NCBI RefSeq assembly: GCF_005222845.1
Contig: NZ_STFZ01000014.1
Coordinates: forward strand, 399,517 to 463,516
Length of the DNA: 64,000 bases
From: Rhizobium sp. FY34
GTDB taxonomy: Bacteria > Pseudomonadota > Alphaproteobacteria > Rhizobiales > Rhizobiaceae
Reading direction: 5' to 3'
Each line of letters begins with the position of its first letter. Position 1 is the first letter of the stretch. This document shows, piece by piece, positions 26,407 to 35,441 of the stretch. The notes under the pieces are model-generated. The model saw only the letters and a list, made by a program, of their open reading frames with translations. It did not search any database and was not told the DNA's origin. A program made the position numbers and the translations under genes.

Positions 26407-26871
26407 CTATAGTTGCGATCGTGCGAGCATCTGCTCGATATCGGCCTGTTCGTCTTCCACCATCCGGCGCATGGCGCTCAGCGATTTGCGATCAAGCACG
26501 GCGGCAATGGCCTCGCGCACTTCAAGCATTGTCAGGCGAACCGCGCAGGCATTCTCGTCCGGGCAATCATGACAGCGGGAATAGGCTGTACGGCTGGCAC
26601 ACAGGATTGGCGCCAGCGGCCCGTCGAGCACACGCAGAACCTGGCCGACCATGATCGTATCTGCCGCCCGGCTGAGGCTATAGCCACCGCCGCGCCCCTT
26701 GCGCGTCACCACGAAGCCGCTATGGCGCAAGTCCCCCAGAATGGCATCGAGGAACTTCTTGGAAATGCCATTCGCCTCGGCAATCTCGACAGATTGCGCG
26801 AACGTACCTTCCGGCAGACCTGCGAGATGATAGAGCGCTTTCAGCCCATATTTGCCCTTCATCGACAACAT
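26407..26871 (-). CDS. Rrf2-family transcriptional regulator (IscR/CymR-like)
   Basis: A 154-residue Rrf2 protein with a winged helix (about 1-85; SVEIAEANGISKKFLDAILGDLRHSGFVVTRKGRGGGYSL). A cysteine cluster CASRTAYSRCHDCPDENAC (about 105-123) could ligate an iron-sulfur cluster. The ATG at 26871 has GGAAGGA upstream; a start three codons on is also possible. It is divergent from an SLC13 permease and near the sulfate importer, so it may be a sulfur or Fe-S-responsive regulator of sulfur uptake; the link is contextual. Confidence 0.82.
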   Translation of the reverse strand: MLSMKGKYGLKALYHLAGLPEGTFAQSVEIAEANGISKKFLDAILGDLRHSGFVVTRKGRGGGYSLSRAADTIMVGQVLRVLDGPLAPILCASRTAYSRCHDCPDENACAVRLTMLEVREAIAAVLDRKSLSAMRRMVEDEQADIEQMLARSQL

Positions 26872-26976
26872 GGCGTGCGTTTTCCTTCCAGATGTCCAGG
26901 AGAAAGCCTGGGCCGTTTTTCTATAGCGCCATGCGGCCTGGCTTGCCATCCGCTGCGGGCGGGAAATAGGGGCTGA

Positions 26977-26989
26977 CGGTCTGGGACCG
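26977..26989. promoter_or_regulatory. Inverted repeat between rrf2 and SLC13 genes
   Basis: CGGTC-TGG-GACCG is a perfect 5-bp-arm inverted repeat in the 162-bp divergent spacer, 45 bp before the permease start. It is a candidate Rrf2 operator; the repeat is short and could be fortuitous. Confidence 0.35.
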
Positions 26990-27033
26990 ATGATCTATTC
27001 TCTCCCAAGGTTTTGCGGGAGAGACGCGCGGGC

Positions 27034-28773
27034 GTGACGACTGACCAGTTCCTGATAATTGCCCTGCTTCTCGGCCTTCTTGCCCTGTTTGCCACGGATC
27101 GTTTCCGGCTTGAAACCATGGCCATCGGTGGCCTGGCGCTGGCCGCGGTTCTCGGGCTGGTTCCGCTTGGCGGTATCTTTTCAGGTCTGACATCGCCGGC
27201 CGTGATTACCGTCATCGAGGTCCTGTTGATCGTCCAGGCGATCAGCCGCAGCCATATCTTCGATCGCATAGGGGGGTGGTTGAACCGGCGCGGCTTGCGC
27301 CCGCACTGGCTCGTCATTGCCCTTTGCGCGGTCGCTGCCTGCCTGTCCAGCGTCATGAACAATGTCGCTGCCTTTTCTCTGATGCTGCCGGCCTGTTTCT
27401 CGGTGATGGCCCAGAATCGCATTCCGGCGCGCTGGATCTTTCTACCTTTGTCCTATGCCACATTGATGGGCGGGCTCTGGACATCGATCGGCACGCCACC
27501 CAACCTGATTGCCAGCACACTTTTGCAGCAGGCAACCGGCAAGCCCTTTGCATTTCTAGATTTCGCGCCGGCCGGGATCGCGGCCACACTCTGCGGCCTC
27601 CTGGTCATGGCTGCCTGGTTGCCGCGCAGCCTCTATGTCGGGGTGCCGGCTGGCGAGGCGCCGGAAGAGATATCGCCAACCCGCAGGGTCATGACGGATC
27701 TGGTCGCTCTGCCAAGGGGTTCCGGTCGCCAGACGGTTGGTCAACTCGAAGGCATGCTCGAAGGCAGGGTTCGCAATGTTGTGCGGGCCGGCAAGCGGCT
27801 CTTTCCGTTGAAGCCGGACAGCATTGTGTCTGACGGCGATCACTTGCTGGTCGAGGCGCATGCGGTACGGCTCGAGGCCTGTCTCGCCTCCGGCGCCTTT
27901 GCCTATGCAGGCGGCGGCGAAAACAGCCGAGGCCAGCAGATCGCCGCGGTCGTCATGCCGCACAGCGTGCTTGTCGGCTCCTGCGTGGCAAGCCTCGACC
28001 CGGACAATGTCCCCGGTGTGACGATCCTGCGGATCGAAGGGGAGTCGGGCCGCTTTGAAGGTGCCTTCGAGGAATTGCCGTTTCGCGTCGGCAATCTGCT
28101 TCTGCTGGAAGGCGAGGCATCCGCCATCCGGTCCTTCATCGGCTATTATGATCTGATCGAGGTTGCCGGAAACGACGGCGCGGCACGAGCTGCCACCGGC
28201 TGGATGCCGCTTCTTGTCTTTGCTCTTGGTGTTTCTGTCTCGGCCCTCGGGCTCTTGGCGCCGGATATCGCGCTTGGCGCCGTCGTTGCGATCTTCTGCC
28301 TGATGGGCTGGCTGGACCTGCGGCTTGGCCTTCGAAACCTCAATTGGTCGATTATCATTCTTCTGGTGGCCATGTTGCCGCTCGGCACGGCACTGGCAAC
28401 AACCGGTGCTGCTGCGGCAATTGCCCATGGGCTGATCGGCTTGATGCCGATGGCCAGTGCCCCGGTGGCTGTCATCGTGCTGCTGACGCTCGCCATGCTG
28501 ATTACGCCCTTCGTCAACAACACAGCCACGCTTGCTATTCTGGCGCCCGTTGCGCTGGAGGTTGCCAGAGCGACGGGCCTTTCGCCGCAAATGCTGTTGA
28601 TGGCCGTCACGATGGGCGCATCGCTGGATTTCCTGACACCCTTCGGTCACCACAACAATATGCTGGCCTATAGCCTTGGAAGCTATCGCTTCATCGAATT
28701 CGTCAAGGTCGGCTGGCCCGTGTCACTGGCCACGGGACTGGCGGGTGCGGTCGCATTATTGTTCTACTGGTGA
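27034..28773 (+). CDS. SLC13-family permease with RCK_C (TrkA-C) domains
   Basis: A 579-residue inner-membrane anion transporter. An N-terminal helix bundle with the SLC13/DASS-like signature VMNNVAAFSLMLP and WTSIGTPPNLIAS is followed by two cytoplasmic RCK_C domains (about 210-380) inserted before the second helix bundle (LITPFVNNTATLAILAP, TPFGHHNN). Members transport sulfate, dicarboxylates or similar anions. GGGAGAG nine bases upstream favours the GTG at 27034. Position next to sbp-cysTWA suggests sulfate or another sulfur anion. Confidence 0.85.
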   Translation: MTTDQFLIIALLLGLLALFATDRFRLETMAIGGLALAAVLGLVPLGGIFSGLTSPAVITVIEVLLIVQAISRSHIFDRIGGWLNRRGLRPHWLVIALCAVAACLSSVMNNVAAFSLMLPACFSVMAQNRIPARWIFLPLSYATLMGGLWTSIGTPPNLIASTLLQQATGKPFAFLDFAPAGIAATLCGLLVMAAWLPRSLYVGVPAGEAPEEISPTRRVMTDLVALPRGSGRQTVGQLEGMLEGRVRNVVRAGKRLFPLKPDSIVSDGDHLLVEAHAVRLEACLASGAFAYAGGGENSRGQQIAAVVMPHSVLVGSCVASLDPDNVPGVTILRIEGESGRFEGAFEELPFRVGNLLLLEGEASAIRSFIGYYDLIEVAGNDGAARAATGWMPLLVFALGVSVSALGLLAPDIALGAVVAIFCLMGWLDLRLGLRNLNWSIIILLVAMLPLGTALATTGAAAAIAHGLIGLMPMASAPVAVIVLLTLAMLITPFVNNTATLAILAPVALEVARATGLSPQMLLMAVTMGASLDFLTPFGHHNNMLAYSLGSYRFIEFVKVGWPVSLATGLAGAVALLFYW

Positions 28774-28890
28774 TCGAAACAAGGCGTTGTGCGCAGGAGA
28801 TTATTGCGCCGATTGACGGCATTACACCCTATTCGTTCTGTTGCGCTGGCGCATGAGAGCCTCGCCATTCTCCCGGCAATCCTTGAAAGT

Positions 28891-28914
28891 GAAACAGTTT
28901 TGCGAACTGGTTTC
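28891..28914. promoter_or_regulatory. Inverted repeat upstream of the sulfate importer operon
   Basis: GAAACAGTT and AACTGGTTTC form an inverted repeat with one bulged base and a 5-base spacer, 62-85 bp before the sbp ATG in a 202-bp intergenic region. It is a plausible regulator site (Rrf2 or LysR type). The adjacent TATAGA at 28941-28946 could be the -10 element. Confidence 0.4.
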
Positions 28915-28936
28915 GGTCCGTTGCAAATGTCTATCG

Positions 28937-28952
28937 GCTCTATAGACTGACG
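28937..28952 (+). repeat. 16-bp repeat, upstream copy, at the sbp promoter
   Basis: GCTCTATAGACTGACG here matches 15 of 16 bases of the segment at 32941-32956, directly after the cysA stop. The two copies bracket the sbp-cysTWA operon in the same orientation. This copy includes a -10-like TATAGA 24 bp before the sbp ATG. Confidence 0.5.
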
Positions 28953-28975
28953 GCATTCAAACGGAGGAAGCCATC

Positions 28976-30001
28976 ATGTCCAGGTCCACCCGAGTGTTCT
29001 CTCTTGCCGCCGCAAGCCTTTTTGCATCCCTGCTGGTTGCGCCGCAGGTCATGGCTGATACCACGCTGTTGAATGTCTCCTATGACCCGACCCGTGAGTT
29101 CTACAAGGACTTCAATGCGGCATTTGCAAAGGACTATAAGGCAAAGACCGGCGAGACGGTCACCATTCAACAGTCGCATGGCGGTTCCGGGAAGCAGGCC
29201 CGCTCGGTGATCGACGGGCTGGAGGCCGATGTCGTGACGCTGGCTTTGGAAAGCGATATTAACGCGATTTCCGAGAATGGCGGCAAGATCAAGCCGGATT
29301 GGCGCGGTCGCCTTGCCAACAATTCCTCGCCTTATACCTCGACCATCGTGTTCTTGGTTCGCAAGGGCAATCCGAAGGGCATCCACAACTGGGGCGATCT
29401 GGTGAAGGGGGATGTGTCCATTGTGACGCCGAACCCCAAGACATCGGGCGGTGCGCGCTGGAACTATCTGGCTGCCTGGGCCTGGGCAAACGAGGAGTTC
29501 AAGGGCGATCAGGCCAAGATAAAGGCCTATATCTCCGATCTCTACAAGCGCGCTCCGGTGCTTGATTCCGGCGCACGCGGCTCCACCGTGACCTTTGCTC
29601 AGCGCCAGATCGGCGACGTTCTGCTGGCCTGGGAAAACGAGGCCTATCTGGCCGGCCAGGAATTCGGCGAGGACAGTTTCGAGATCGTCGTGCCGCCGAT
29701 TTCCATTCTGGCAGAGCCGCCGGTTGCCGTTGTGGATGCCAATGTCGATGCCAAGGGCAGCCGCAAGGTGGCCGAGGCCTATCTGCAATATCTCTATTCC
29801 GATGTGGGCCAGAATCTGGCTGCCAAGCATTTCTATCGTCCCGCAAAGCCGGAAGTGGTAGCACCCGATCTGTTGAAGAAACTGCCCGATGTGAAGCTCG
29901 TCACCATTGACGATCCGATCTTCGGTGGCTGGAAGAAGGCGCAGCCCGAGCACTTCGGTGATGGCGGCATCTTCGACCAGATCTACAAGCCGGCACGCTG
30001 A
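28976..30001 (+). CDS. sbp: Sulfate/thiosulfate ABC transporter binding protein
   Basis: Periplasmic sulfate-binding protein of 341 residues with a signal peptide (about 1-28, ending VMA-D). Family motifs include [43 protein letters not shown], and [18 protein letters not shown], which line the sulfate pocket. It captures sulfate or thiosulfate for CysTWA. GGAGGAAG upstream supports the ATG. It is the first gene of a four-gene importer operon. Confidence 0.93.
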   Translation: MSRSTRVFSLAAASLFASLLVAPQVMADTTLLNVSYDPTREFYKDFNAAFAKDYKAKTGETVTIQQSHGGSGKQARSVIDGLEADVVTLALESDINAISENGGKIKPDWRGRLANNSSPYTSTIVFLVRKGNPKGIHNWGDLVKGDVSIVTPNPKTSGGARWNYLAAWAWANEEFKGDQAKIKAYISDLYKRAPVLDSGARGSTVTFAQRQIGDVLLAWENEAYLAGQEFGEDSFEIVVPPISILAEPPVAVVDANVDAKGSRKVAEAYLQYLYSDVGQNLAAKHFYRPAKPEVVAPDLLKKLPDVKLVTIDDPIFGGWKKAQPEHFGDGGIFDQIYKPAR

Positions 30002-30036
30002 GCCCTGATCCTGCACACGATAAGGCGCCACGCTTC

Positions 30037-30891
30037 ATGACACTTGCAGCCACGTCACGGTGGCGGTGGAAACAGCCGAGCATCATTCCGGGTTTCGGAT
30101 TGACGCTCGGCTTTTCGCTCGCTTACCTTTCCCTGATCATCCTTATCCCGCTGGCGGGTCTTGTCTGGCGCACGGCTTCCATCGGCTGGGCGCAGTTCTT
30201 TGCGGTCCTCACGGACGAGAGAACGCTTGCCGCGCTCTACATAAGCTTTGGCACCGCCCTGATTGCTGCTTTGATCAATGCGGTGTTTGGCGTTCTCATC
30301 GCCTGGATCCTCGTGCGCTACGAGTTTCCGGGGCGCCGGCTGATCGATGCCATGGTCGATCTGCCCTTTGCCCTGCCAACGGCGGTAGCGGGCATCGCGC
30401 TTGCCTCGCTTTATGCGCCGAAAGGCTGGATCGGCGCGATTTTCATGCCCTTCGATATCCGCATCGCCTTCACGCCCATCGGTATCATCGTGGCACTGAT
30501 CTTCATCGGCCTGCCCTTCGTGGTGCGCACGGTGCAGCCGGTGATGGAAGAGATCGACCGCGAGGTGGAGGAAGCGGCGGCAACACTGGGCGCCAGCCGC
30601 TTCCAGACCATCTTCACGGTCTTGCTTCCGGGCCTTGCACCCGCCGTATTGACCGGCTTTGCCCTGGCTTTTGCACGCGGCGTTGGCGAATATGGCTCCG
30701 TGGTCTTCATTGCCGGCAATATTCCTTATGTCTCTGAAATCGCGCCGCTCCTCATCGTCATCCGGCTCGAGGAGTTCAACTATGCGGGCGCCACGGCCGT
30801 CGCGACCATCATGCTCGCCATTTCCTTTGCCATGCTGCTGGTCATCAACCTGATCCAGGCCTGGAGCCGCAAGAGGTATGGCTATGTGTGA
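30037..30891 (+). CDS. cysT: Sulfate/thiosulfate ABC transporter permease CysT
   Basis: CysT (CysU) inner-membrane permease of 284 residues with about six helices. LPFALPTAVAGIALASLYAPKGWIG and the EAA loop EVEEAAATLGASRFQTIFTVLLP, which docks on CysA, are visible. It forms the channel with CysW. It lies 35 bp after sbp. The gap to cysW is unusually long for an operon and holds a RIME-like repeat. Confidence 0.92.
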   Translation: MTLAATSRWRWKQPSIIPGFGLTLGFSLAYLSLIILIPLAGLVWRTASIGWAQFFAVLTDERTLAALYISFGTALIAALINAVFGVLIAWILVRYEFPGRRLIDAMVDLPFALPTAVAGIALASLYAPKGWIGAIFMPFDIRIAFTPIGIIVALIFIGLPFVVRTVQPVMEEIDREVEEAAATLGASRFQTIFTVLLPGLAPAVLTGFALAFARGVGEYGSVVFIAGNIPYVSEIAPLLIVIRLEEFNYAGATAVATIMLAISFAMLLVINLIQAWSRKRYGYV

Positions 30892-30927
30892 CGTTTCTGT
30901 GGTTGCAGAGGCTGCCACCCACCACAG

Positions 30928-30980
30928 CCGTCTTCCCGTAGAGACGGGGAGACGGTGCCGGCACGCGGATGAGGGGCAGT
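30928..30980. repeat. RIME-like palindromic element between cysT and cysW
   Basis: A hairpin CCGTCTTCCCGT-AGAG-ACGGGGAGACGG (12 bp with one G-T pair) is followed by palindrome GTGCCGGCAC and then GCGGATGAGGGGCAG. This order strongly resembles the Rhizobium-specific intergenic mosaic element (RIME) scattered between genes in Rhizobiaceae. The exact ends are uncertain. It fills the 122-bp spacer inside the operon, leaving the cysW ribosome binding site (GGAG at 31004) intact. Confidence 0.65.
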
Positions 30981-31013
30981 TTGCCGCCGCTCAAGGTCAG
31001 AAGCGGAGTTCCC

Positions 31014-31877
31014 ATGTCCGATAGTCGCACAACACCTTTCCGGGACCCTACAGACGAGAGCCCGCTGGTCAAGCTGCTGGTCATCCTTGTCGGCCTGGCA
31101 TTTCTCGCCTTCTTTCTGTTCCTGCCGCTGGTGGGCGTCTTCGTCGAGGCCTTCCGCAAGGGCGGGCAAGCCTATGTCGAGGCGCTGGTCGAGCCTGACG
31201 CGGTTTCCGCCATCCGGCTGACGCTGCTGGTGGCCGTCATTGCGGTGCCGCTGAACCTTGTCTTCGGGGTTGCGGCGGCCTGGGCCATTGCCAAGTTCGA
31301 ATTCAAGGGCAAGGCCTTTCTCATCACGTTGATCGATCTGCCCTTTTCGATTTCGCCGGTGATTTCGGGGCTTGTCTATGTGCTGCTGTTCGGCAGCCAG
31401 AGCCTGCTGGGCCCATGGTTGAAAAGCTATGGCATCGAGATACTCTTTGCCGTGCCGGGGATCGTGCTCGCCACCGTTTTCGTCACTTTTCCCTTCGTCG
31501 CGCGCGAACTTATCCCGTTGATGCAGGATCAGGGCACTGGCGATGAGGAGGCGGCGTTGTCGCTCGGAGCGTCCGGCTGGCAGACCTTCTGGTTCGTCAC
31601 GCTGCCCAATATCAAATGGGGTCTGCTCTATGGCGTGCTTCTTTGCAATGCCCGCGCCATGGGTGAATTCGGGGCCGTTTCGGTGGTCTCCGGCCATGTG
31701 CGGGGCCTGACCAACACTATGCCGCTGCATGTCGAGATCCTCTACAACGAATACAATTTCGTGGCAGCCTTTGCCGTCGCCTCGCTGCTGGCAGCGCTTG
31801 CGCTTGTCACGCTCGCTCTCAAGACAATTCTGGAACTGCGGTTCGGCGCTGGCGGCGCCGGCGGCCGCAGGCATTGA
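31014..31877 (+). CDS. cysW: Sulfate/thiosulfate ABC transporter permease CysW
   Basis: CysW permease of 287 residues, partner of CysT, with six hydrophobic helices. [19 protein letters not shown] and the EAA-type loop [22 protein letters not shown] are typical, as is [20 protein letters not shown] near residue 215. GGAG six bases before the ATG at 31014 sets the start. It is followed 14 bp later by cysA. Confidence 0.92.
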   Translation: MSDSRTTPFRDPTDESPLVKLLVILVGLAFLAFFLFLPLVGVFVEAFRKGGQAYVEALVEPDAVSAIRLTLLVAVIAVPLNLVFGVAAAWAIAKFEFKGKAFLITLIDLPFSISPVISGLVYVLLFGSQSLLGPWLKSYGIEILFAVPGIVLATVFVTFPFVARELIPLMQDQGTGDEEAALSLGASGWQTFWFVTLPNIKWGLLYGVLLCNARAMGEFGAVSVVSGHVRGLTNTMPLHVEILYNEYNFVAAFAVASLLAALALVTLALKTILELRFGAGGAGGRRH

Positions 31878-31891
31878 AAGGCCTTTCTCCG

Positions 31892-32941
31892 ATGGACGTC
31901 ACCATCAACCATGTCCGCAAGGAATTTGCCCGCTTTCCGGCGCTGAACGACGTGTCGCTGGAAATCAAATCCGGCGAACTGATTGCCCTTCTTGGCCCTT
32001 CCGGTTCCGGCAAGACGACGCTGTTGCGGCTGATTGCCGGCCTTGATCAGCCGACCGAGGGGCAGATCTTCTTCGGTGAGGAGGATGCATCGCACCGCAC
32101 GGTGCAGGAGCGCAATGTCGGCTTCGTCTTCCAGCACTATGCGCTGTTCCGGCATATGACGGCTGGCGACAATATTGGGTTTGGACTGAAAGTGCGCCCC
32201 GCCGCGATCCGCCCGCCGAAGGCGGAAATCCGCCGACGCGTCGGCGAGCTTCTGGACATGGTGCAATTGTCCGGTCTGGAAAAGCGCTACCCCAACCAGT
32301 TGTCCGGCGGCCAGCGGCAGCGGGTGGCTCTGGCGCGCGCCATGGCAATCGAGCCGCGCATTCTCCTGCTGGACGAGCCGTTTGGGGCGCTTGACGCAAA
32401 GGTGCGCAAGGAACTGCGTCGCTGGTTGCGCGAATTTCATGATCGCACCGGCCACACCACCGTGTTCGTCACGCATGACCAGGAAGAGGCGCTGGAGCTT
32501 GCCGATCGCGTGGTGGTGATGAGCCAGGGCAAAATAGAGCAGGTGGGATCTGCCGATGATGTATATGACCGACCGGGCTCGCCCTTCGTCTTTTCCTTCA
32601 TCGGTGAATCCTCGCAGCTTCCCGTGAGGGTTGCCCCTGGCGGCAATGTACTCTTCAACGGTCGCCCGATCGGAATTGCCGAGAGACAGGAGGGCGATGC
32701 CATGCTGTTCTTCCGGCCGCAGGATGTGGCGCTGACGCAAGAGACCGATGCGTTGTTTGGCAAGGTAACCGCCTGTCGCCGGCTGGCCGGCACGCGCATT
32801 GCCGAAATTGATATCGCCAATGGCGGCAAAGCCCATCACGTGGAAATAGAAGTGCCGCTTGACGCGGCGGTTACGCTCGGTGCGGACCTGCGCTTTCGTC
32901 CCACGCGCTGGACGCTGTTTGCCGGTTCCAAGGCAGAATAG
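31892..32941 (+). CDS. cysA: Sulfate/thiosulfate ABC transporter ATPase CysA
   Basis: ATPase of the importer, 349 residues. Walker A GPSGSGKTT (about 36), Q-loop FVFQHYALF, signature LSGGQRQR (about 140), Walker B ILLLDEPFGALD and switch VTHDQEEALELAD are present. The C-terminal part (about 240-345) is the regulatory TOBE-like domain. The ATG at 31892 is preceded by GAAAGG about 10 bases upstream. It ends the operon 69 bp from the convergent dabA gene. Confidence 0.93.
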   Translation: MDVTINHVRKEFARFPALNDVSLEIKSGELIALLGPSGSGKTTLLRLIAGLDQPTEGQIFFGEEDASHRTVQERNVGFVFQHYALFRHMTAGDNIGFGLKVRPAAIRPPKAEIRRRVGELLDMVQLSGLEKRYPNQLSGGQRQRVALARAMAIEPRILLLDEPFGALDAKVRKELRRWLREFHDRTGHTTVFVTHDQEEALELADRVVVMSQGKIEQVGSADDVYDRPGSPFVFSFIGESSQLPVRVAPGGNVLFNGRPIGIAERQEGDAMLFFRPQDVALTQETDALFGKVTACRRLAGTRIAEIDIANGGKAHHVEIEVPLDAAVTLGADLRFRPTRWTLFAGSKAE

Positions 32942-32956
32942 CTCTATAGAGTGACG
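32941..32956 (+). repeat. 16-bp repeat, downstream copy, after cysA
   Basis: GCTCTATAGAGTGACG, containing the perfect palindrome CTCTATAGAG, differs at one base from the copy at 28937-28952 in the sbp promoter. It begins at the last base of the cysA stop codon. Confidence 0.5.
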
Positions 32957-32985
32957 AAAAGCGCCGCCGGATCTCTGTCCGGCGG
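32957..32985 (-). terminator. Terminator hairpin for dabA
   Basis: CCGCCGGA-N6-TCCGGCGG (32964-32985) is a perfect 8-bp stem. On the minus strand it is followed by CGC and TTTT, in the right place to end dabBA transcription; it may also slow transcription from cysA. Confidence 0.6.
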
Positions 32986-33010
32986 GTCACACATGATGGC
33001 ACTGTTGGGT

Positions 33011-35437
33011 TCAACTGACCGCCTTGCGGATATCCGTTGGATGCTCGTCCGCAAATATGCCCGCCCAGTCCAGATCGCCCGCATAGCGCCAGGCCATCCG
33101 GCCCTGGTCATCCAGCGCAAACAGATTGAGCCAGCCATTGTCGAACAGGGCCCGCACCTGGCCATGCCGGCGCAGGATGTCACTGATGGCTTCCCTTGGC
33201 GCCTCCACCGCAACGGTCAGCCGCAGCGGTTCGTGCACATAGGCTTCTCCGTCATGCACGGATTGAAAGGGCAGGCCGGCGCGCAGATTGCCGCCATTGC
33301 CTTCCACCACGCCGATGCCGCCGACCACATTGTGCAGCAGCTTGTTGCCGGCGCCATAAAGGGACGGCGCAACAACCGAGCCAAAATATTGCAGGCTGAT
33401 CCAGCTTGCCACGACGACCGGCGCCGTCAGGATCAGCTCGAGGACCTTGAAACCCTCATCCTTGCGCCATGCATAGTCGTGCAGGAAAGCCTGGCCTTCC
33501 AGCGACCTGCCACTGGTGCGGCTGCGCGGCGCGGCAATGAAGGCCCGGCAGCCGGCAAGGCCCAGTTCAGGGCGAACCTGTGACCAGTCCTGACTGCGGG
33601 ACGCGAGCGAACCGGCGGTTGCCCCCGGCAGGCGAAGTGCTCTTTCCTCGCGCACAAGGTGACCGGCCTTTGCCAGCCAGTCGCGAATGCGGCGAAGGTC
33701 TGTCGCCAGCTTCTTGTGATCGACATCGGCCTTGAACAGTGTGATCCTGTCGGTCGTGGTGTCATGCAGGCCGCCGAGAAACACGGTATCGGCCGGGATC
33801 TCGATACCCTTCTGCGCCACCAACTGGCGTACTTCCGGATCGTTCAGCAGGTTAGCAAGCAGCCGCGCATTGATATCGCCGGCATAGCCGCCGCAGGCGC
33901 CGCAATGCAGTGCGCTGGCATAGGGGTTGTTGACGACATTGGCACCGTGACCGCACAGAAGCACGACGCGGGCAAAGCCCTGCGTCAGCGACATGGCGCG
34001 CAAAACGGTTTCCGCCATGGTTGCGCGGGTCGCAAGGTCAAGCTTGAACGAGAAACGAGGGGCCGCCGCATCCGGCTTGTGCCCTTTGCCATAGCCAAGT
34101 CCGTCGCGCAGCAGCTTTGCCGCATAGACCGGACCCATGGCCTCGACAAAGGCGAAGGAGGAGACCGCCGCCAGCTTGAAGCGTCCCCAGGCGCGAATGG
34201 CGCGTGCGCCGAACCGTGCCTTGCGGTCTGCGGTGCCGCCTGGCTCCACCTCGCTGCACGTGAAGACCGAGGGCTTGAGCAGCACCGGAAGCCGGTGTTC
34301 GGCCACATCCGAGGCAAAGCCATGATGGCTTGCACCAAGCCCGAAAAAGCCGGCAAAGCCGAGCGTGCGGATGCCGGGATCGAGGCTTTCCAGCGCGCGG
34401 CGGAACACTTCCGAGCGCACGTCGATGCAGAACGCCGCCTGCAGCAGCGGGCGTGGCTCGGCAACCTTGGCAACGGTTGCAAGCGCAAGCGTGGCGGCGA
34501 GCCGGCGTTCGCTTGCGCGCTCCGCTGCAACCTGCAACAGCCCGTCGATCAGCGTATCCTCGCTCGGTACAAGCGGTTGCACATGCACCCGGCGGACATC
34601 GCGCCAGTCCTTGGCAATCTTGGACTGGTGGCGGATATAAAGCGCCTCTTCAAACACCAGCCGGATGGCCAGAAGCTCCAGCGCCGTCTGATCGGCATTG
34701 CCGTCCAGTTCCGCCTTCCACTGTAAATGCCGGGCATACTGCGCCCAGCCACCCAGCGTCAGCAGAAGCTGATGGAAATAGGTGCCGGGCTCGGCGCCAA
34801 GCCCGAACCGCATGGCTGCCCGCTCGATTGCCGCCTGCGCGGTTTCAGGCGTATCGGAGACATGGATGCCGAACCCCTTGAGGCCGAGAATTTCAGGTGT
34901 CAGGTCATGGGTCGCAAAGGCCCGCCAGGCCGCATAGATGCCGTTGCGCCGCGAGGCTGCCCAAAGCGCCTGGCCTTCATCGAAATAGCCGGAGGCAAAC
35001 ACGCCGATTCGGTCGGCAATCAGGCCCGGCCAGTCCTTGCCGGATGCGCGGGCGGCCAGATCCGCAATCGTCGGCAGTGCTTCCAGCGCCGAGGGCTCGC
35101 GGGTTGCCGCCGCCTTCAATCCGGCAAGATCCAGCCGATGCGCAAGTATGCTGGCCGATGTGCTGGCCGAAAGTGCTGCGACCAGATCGTCATCGCTGAT
35201 CTCGCCCTTGGCGATCTTGTCGGCATAATGGTGTCTTGGCAGCGCAAGCCGCACGCCGCCGATGCGGGCAAGCCTTGCAGCCGTGATGTCGAGCTTTTCA
35301 CCGACATGCCCGAGGAAGGGATTGACGGCAACGGTTGCCGTCAGCGGCCAGGCCGGCGGAATGGCCCGGACCGCCTGATCTGCCGCCCGTGCCAGCGCAT
35401 CGCGATGCAGCATGTCGATCGTGGTTTTCTCGGTCAT
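33011..35437 (-). CDS. dabA: DabA-type inorganic carbon uptake subunit (DUF2309)
   Basis: Large cytoplasmic DUF2309 protein of 808 residues, the carbonic-anhydrase-like subunit of the DAB bicarbonate/CO2 accumulation complex. Zinc-site residues are recognisable: Cys and Asp in [14 protein letters not shown] (about 340) and His and Cys in [11 protein letters not shown]...LHCGACGG (about 505-530). AAGGAG seven bases upstream fixes the start, and that site overlaps the end of dabB 4 bp away. It works with membrane partner DabB to convert and trap inorganic carbon. Confidence 0.9.
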   Translation of the reverse strand: MTEKTTIDMLHRDALARAADQAVRAIPPAWPLTATVAVNPFLGHVGEKLDITAARLARIGGVRLALPRHHYADKIAKGEISDDDLVAALSASTSASILAHRLDLAGLKAAATREPSALEALPTIADLAARASGKDWPGLIADRIGVFASGYFDEGQALWAASRRNGIYAAWRAFATHDLTPEILGLKGFGIHVSDTPETAQAAIERAAMRFGLGAEPGTYFHQLLLTLGGWAQYARHLQWKAELDGNADQTALELLAIRLVFEEALYIRHQSKIAKDWRDVRRVHVQPLVPSEDTLIDGLLQVAAERASERRLAATLALATVAKVAEPRPLLQAAFCIDVRSEVFRRALESLDPGIRTLGFAGFFGLGASHHGFASDVAEHRLPVLLKPSVFTCSEVEPGGTADRKARFGARAIRAWGRFKLAAVSSFAFVEAMGPVYAAKLLRDGLGYGKGHKPDAAAPRFSFKLDLATRATMAETVLRAMSLTQGFARVVLLCGHGANVVNNPYASALHCGACGGYAGDINARLLANLLNDPEVRQLVAQKGIEIPADTVFLGGLHDTTTDRITLFKADVDHKKLATDLRRIRDWLAKAGHLVREERALRLPGATAGSLASRSQDWSQVRPELGLAGCRAFIAAPRSRTSGRSLEGQAFLHDYAWRKDEGFKVLELILTAPVVVASWISLQYFGSVVAPSLYGAGNKLLHNVVGGIGVVEGNGGNLRAGLPFQSVHDGEAYVHEPLRLTVAVEAPREAISDILRRHGQVRALFDNGWLNLFALDDQGRMAWRYAGDLDWAGIFADEHPTDIRKAVS

Positions 35438-35441
35438 CGGA

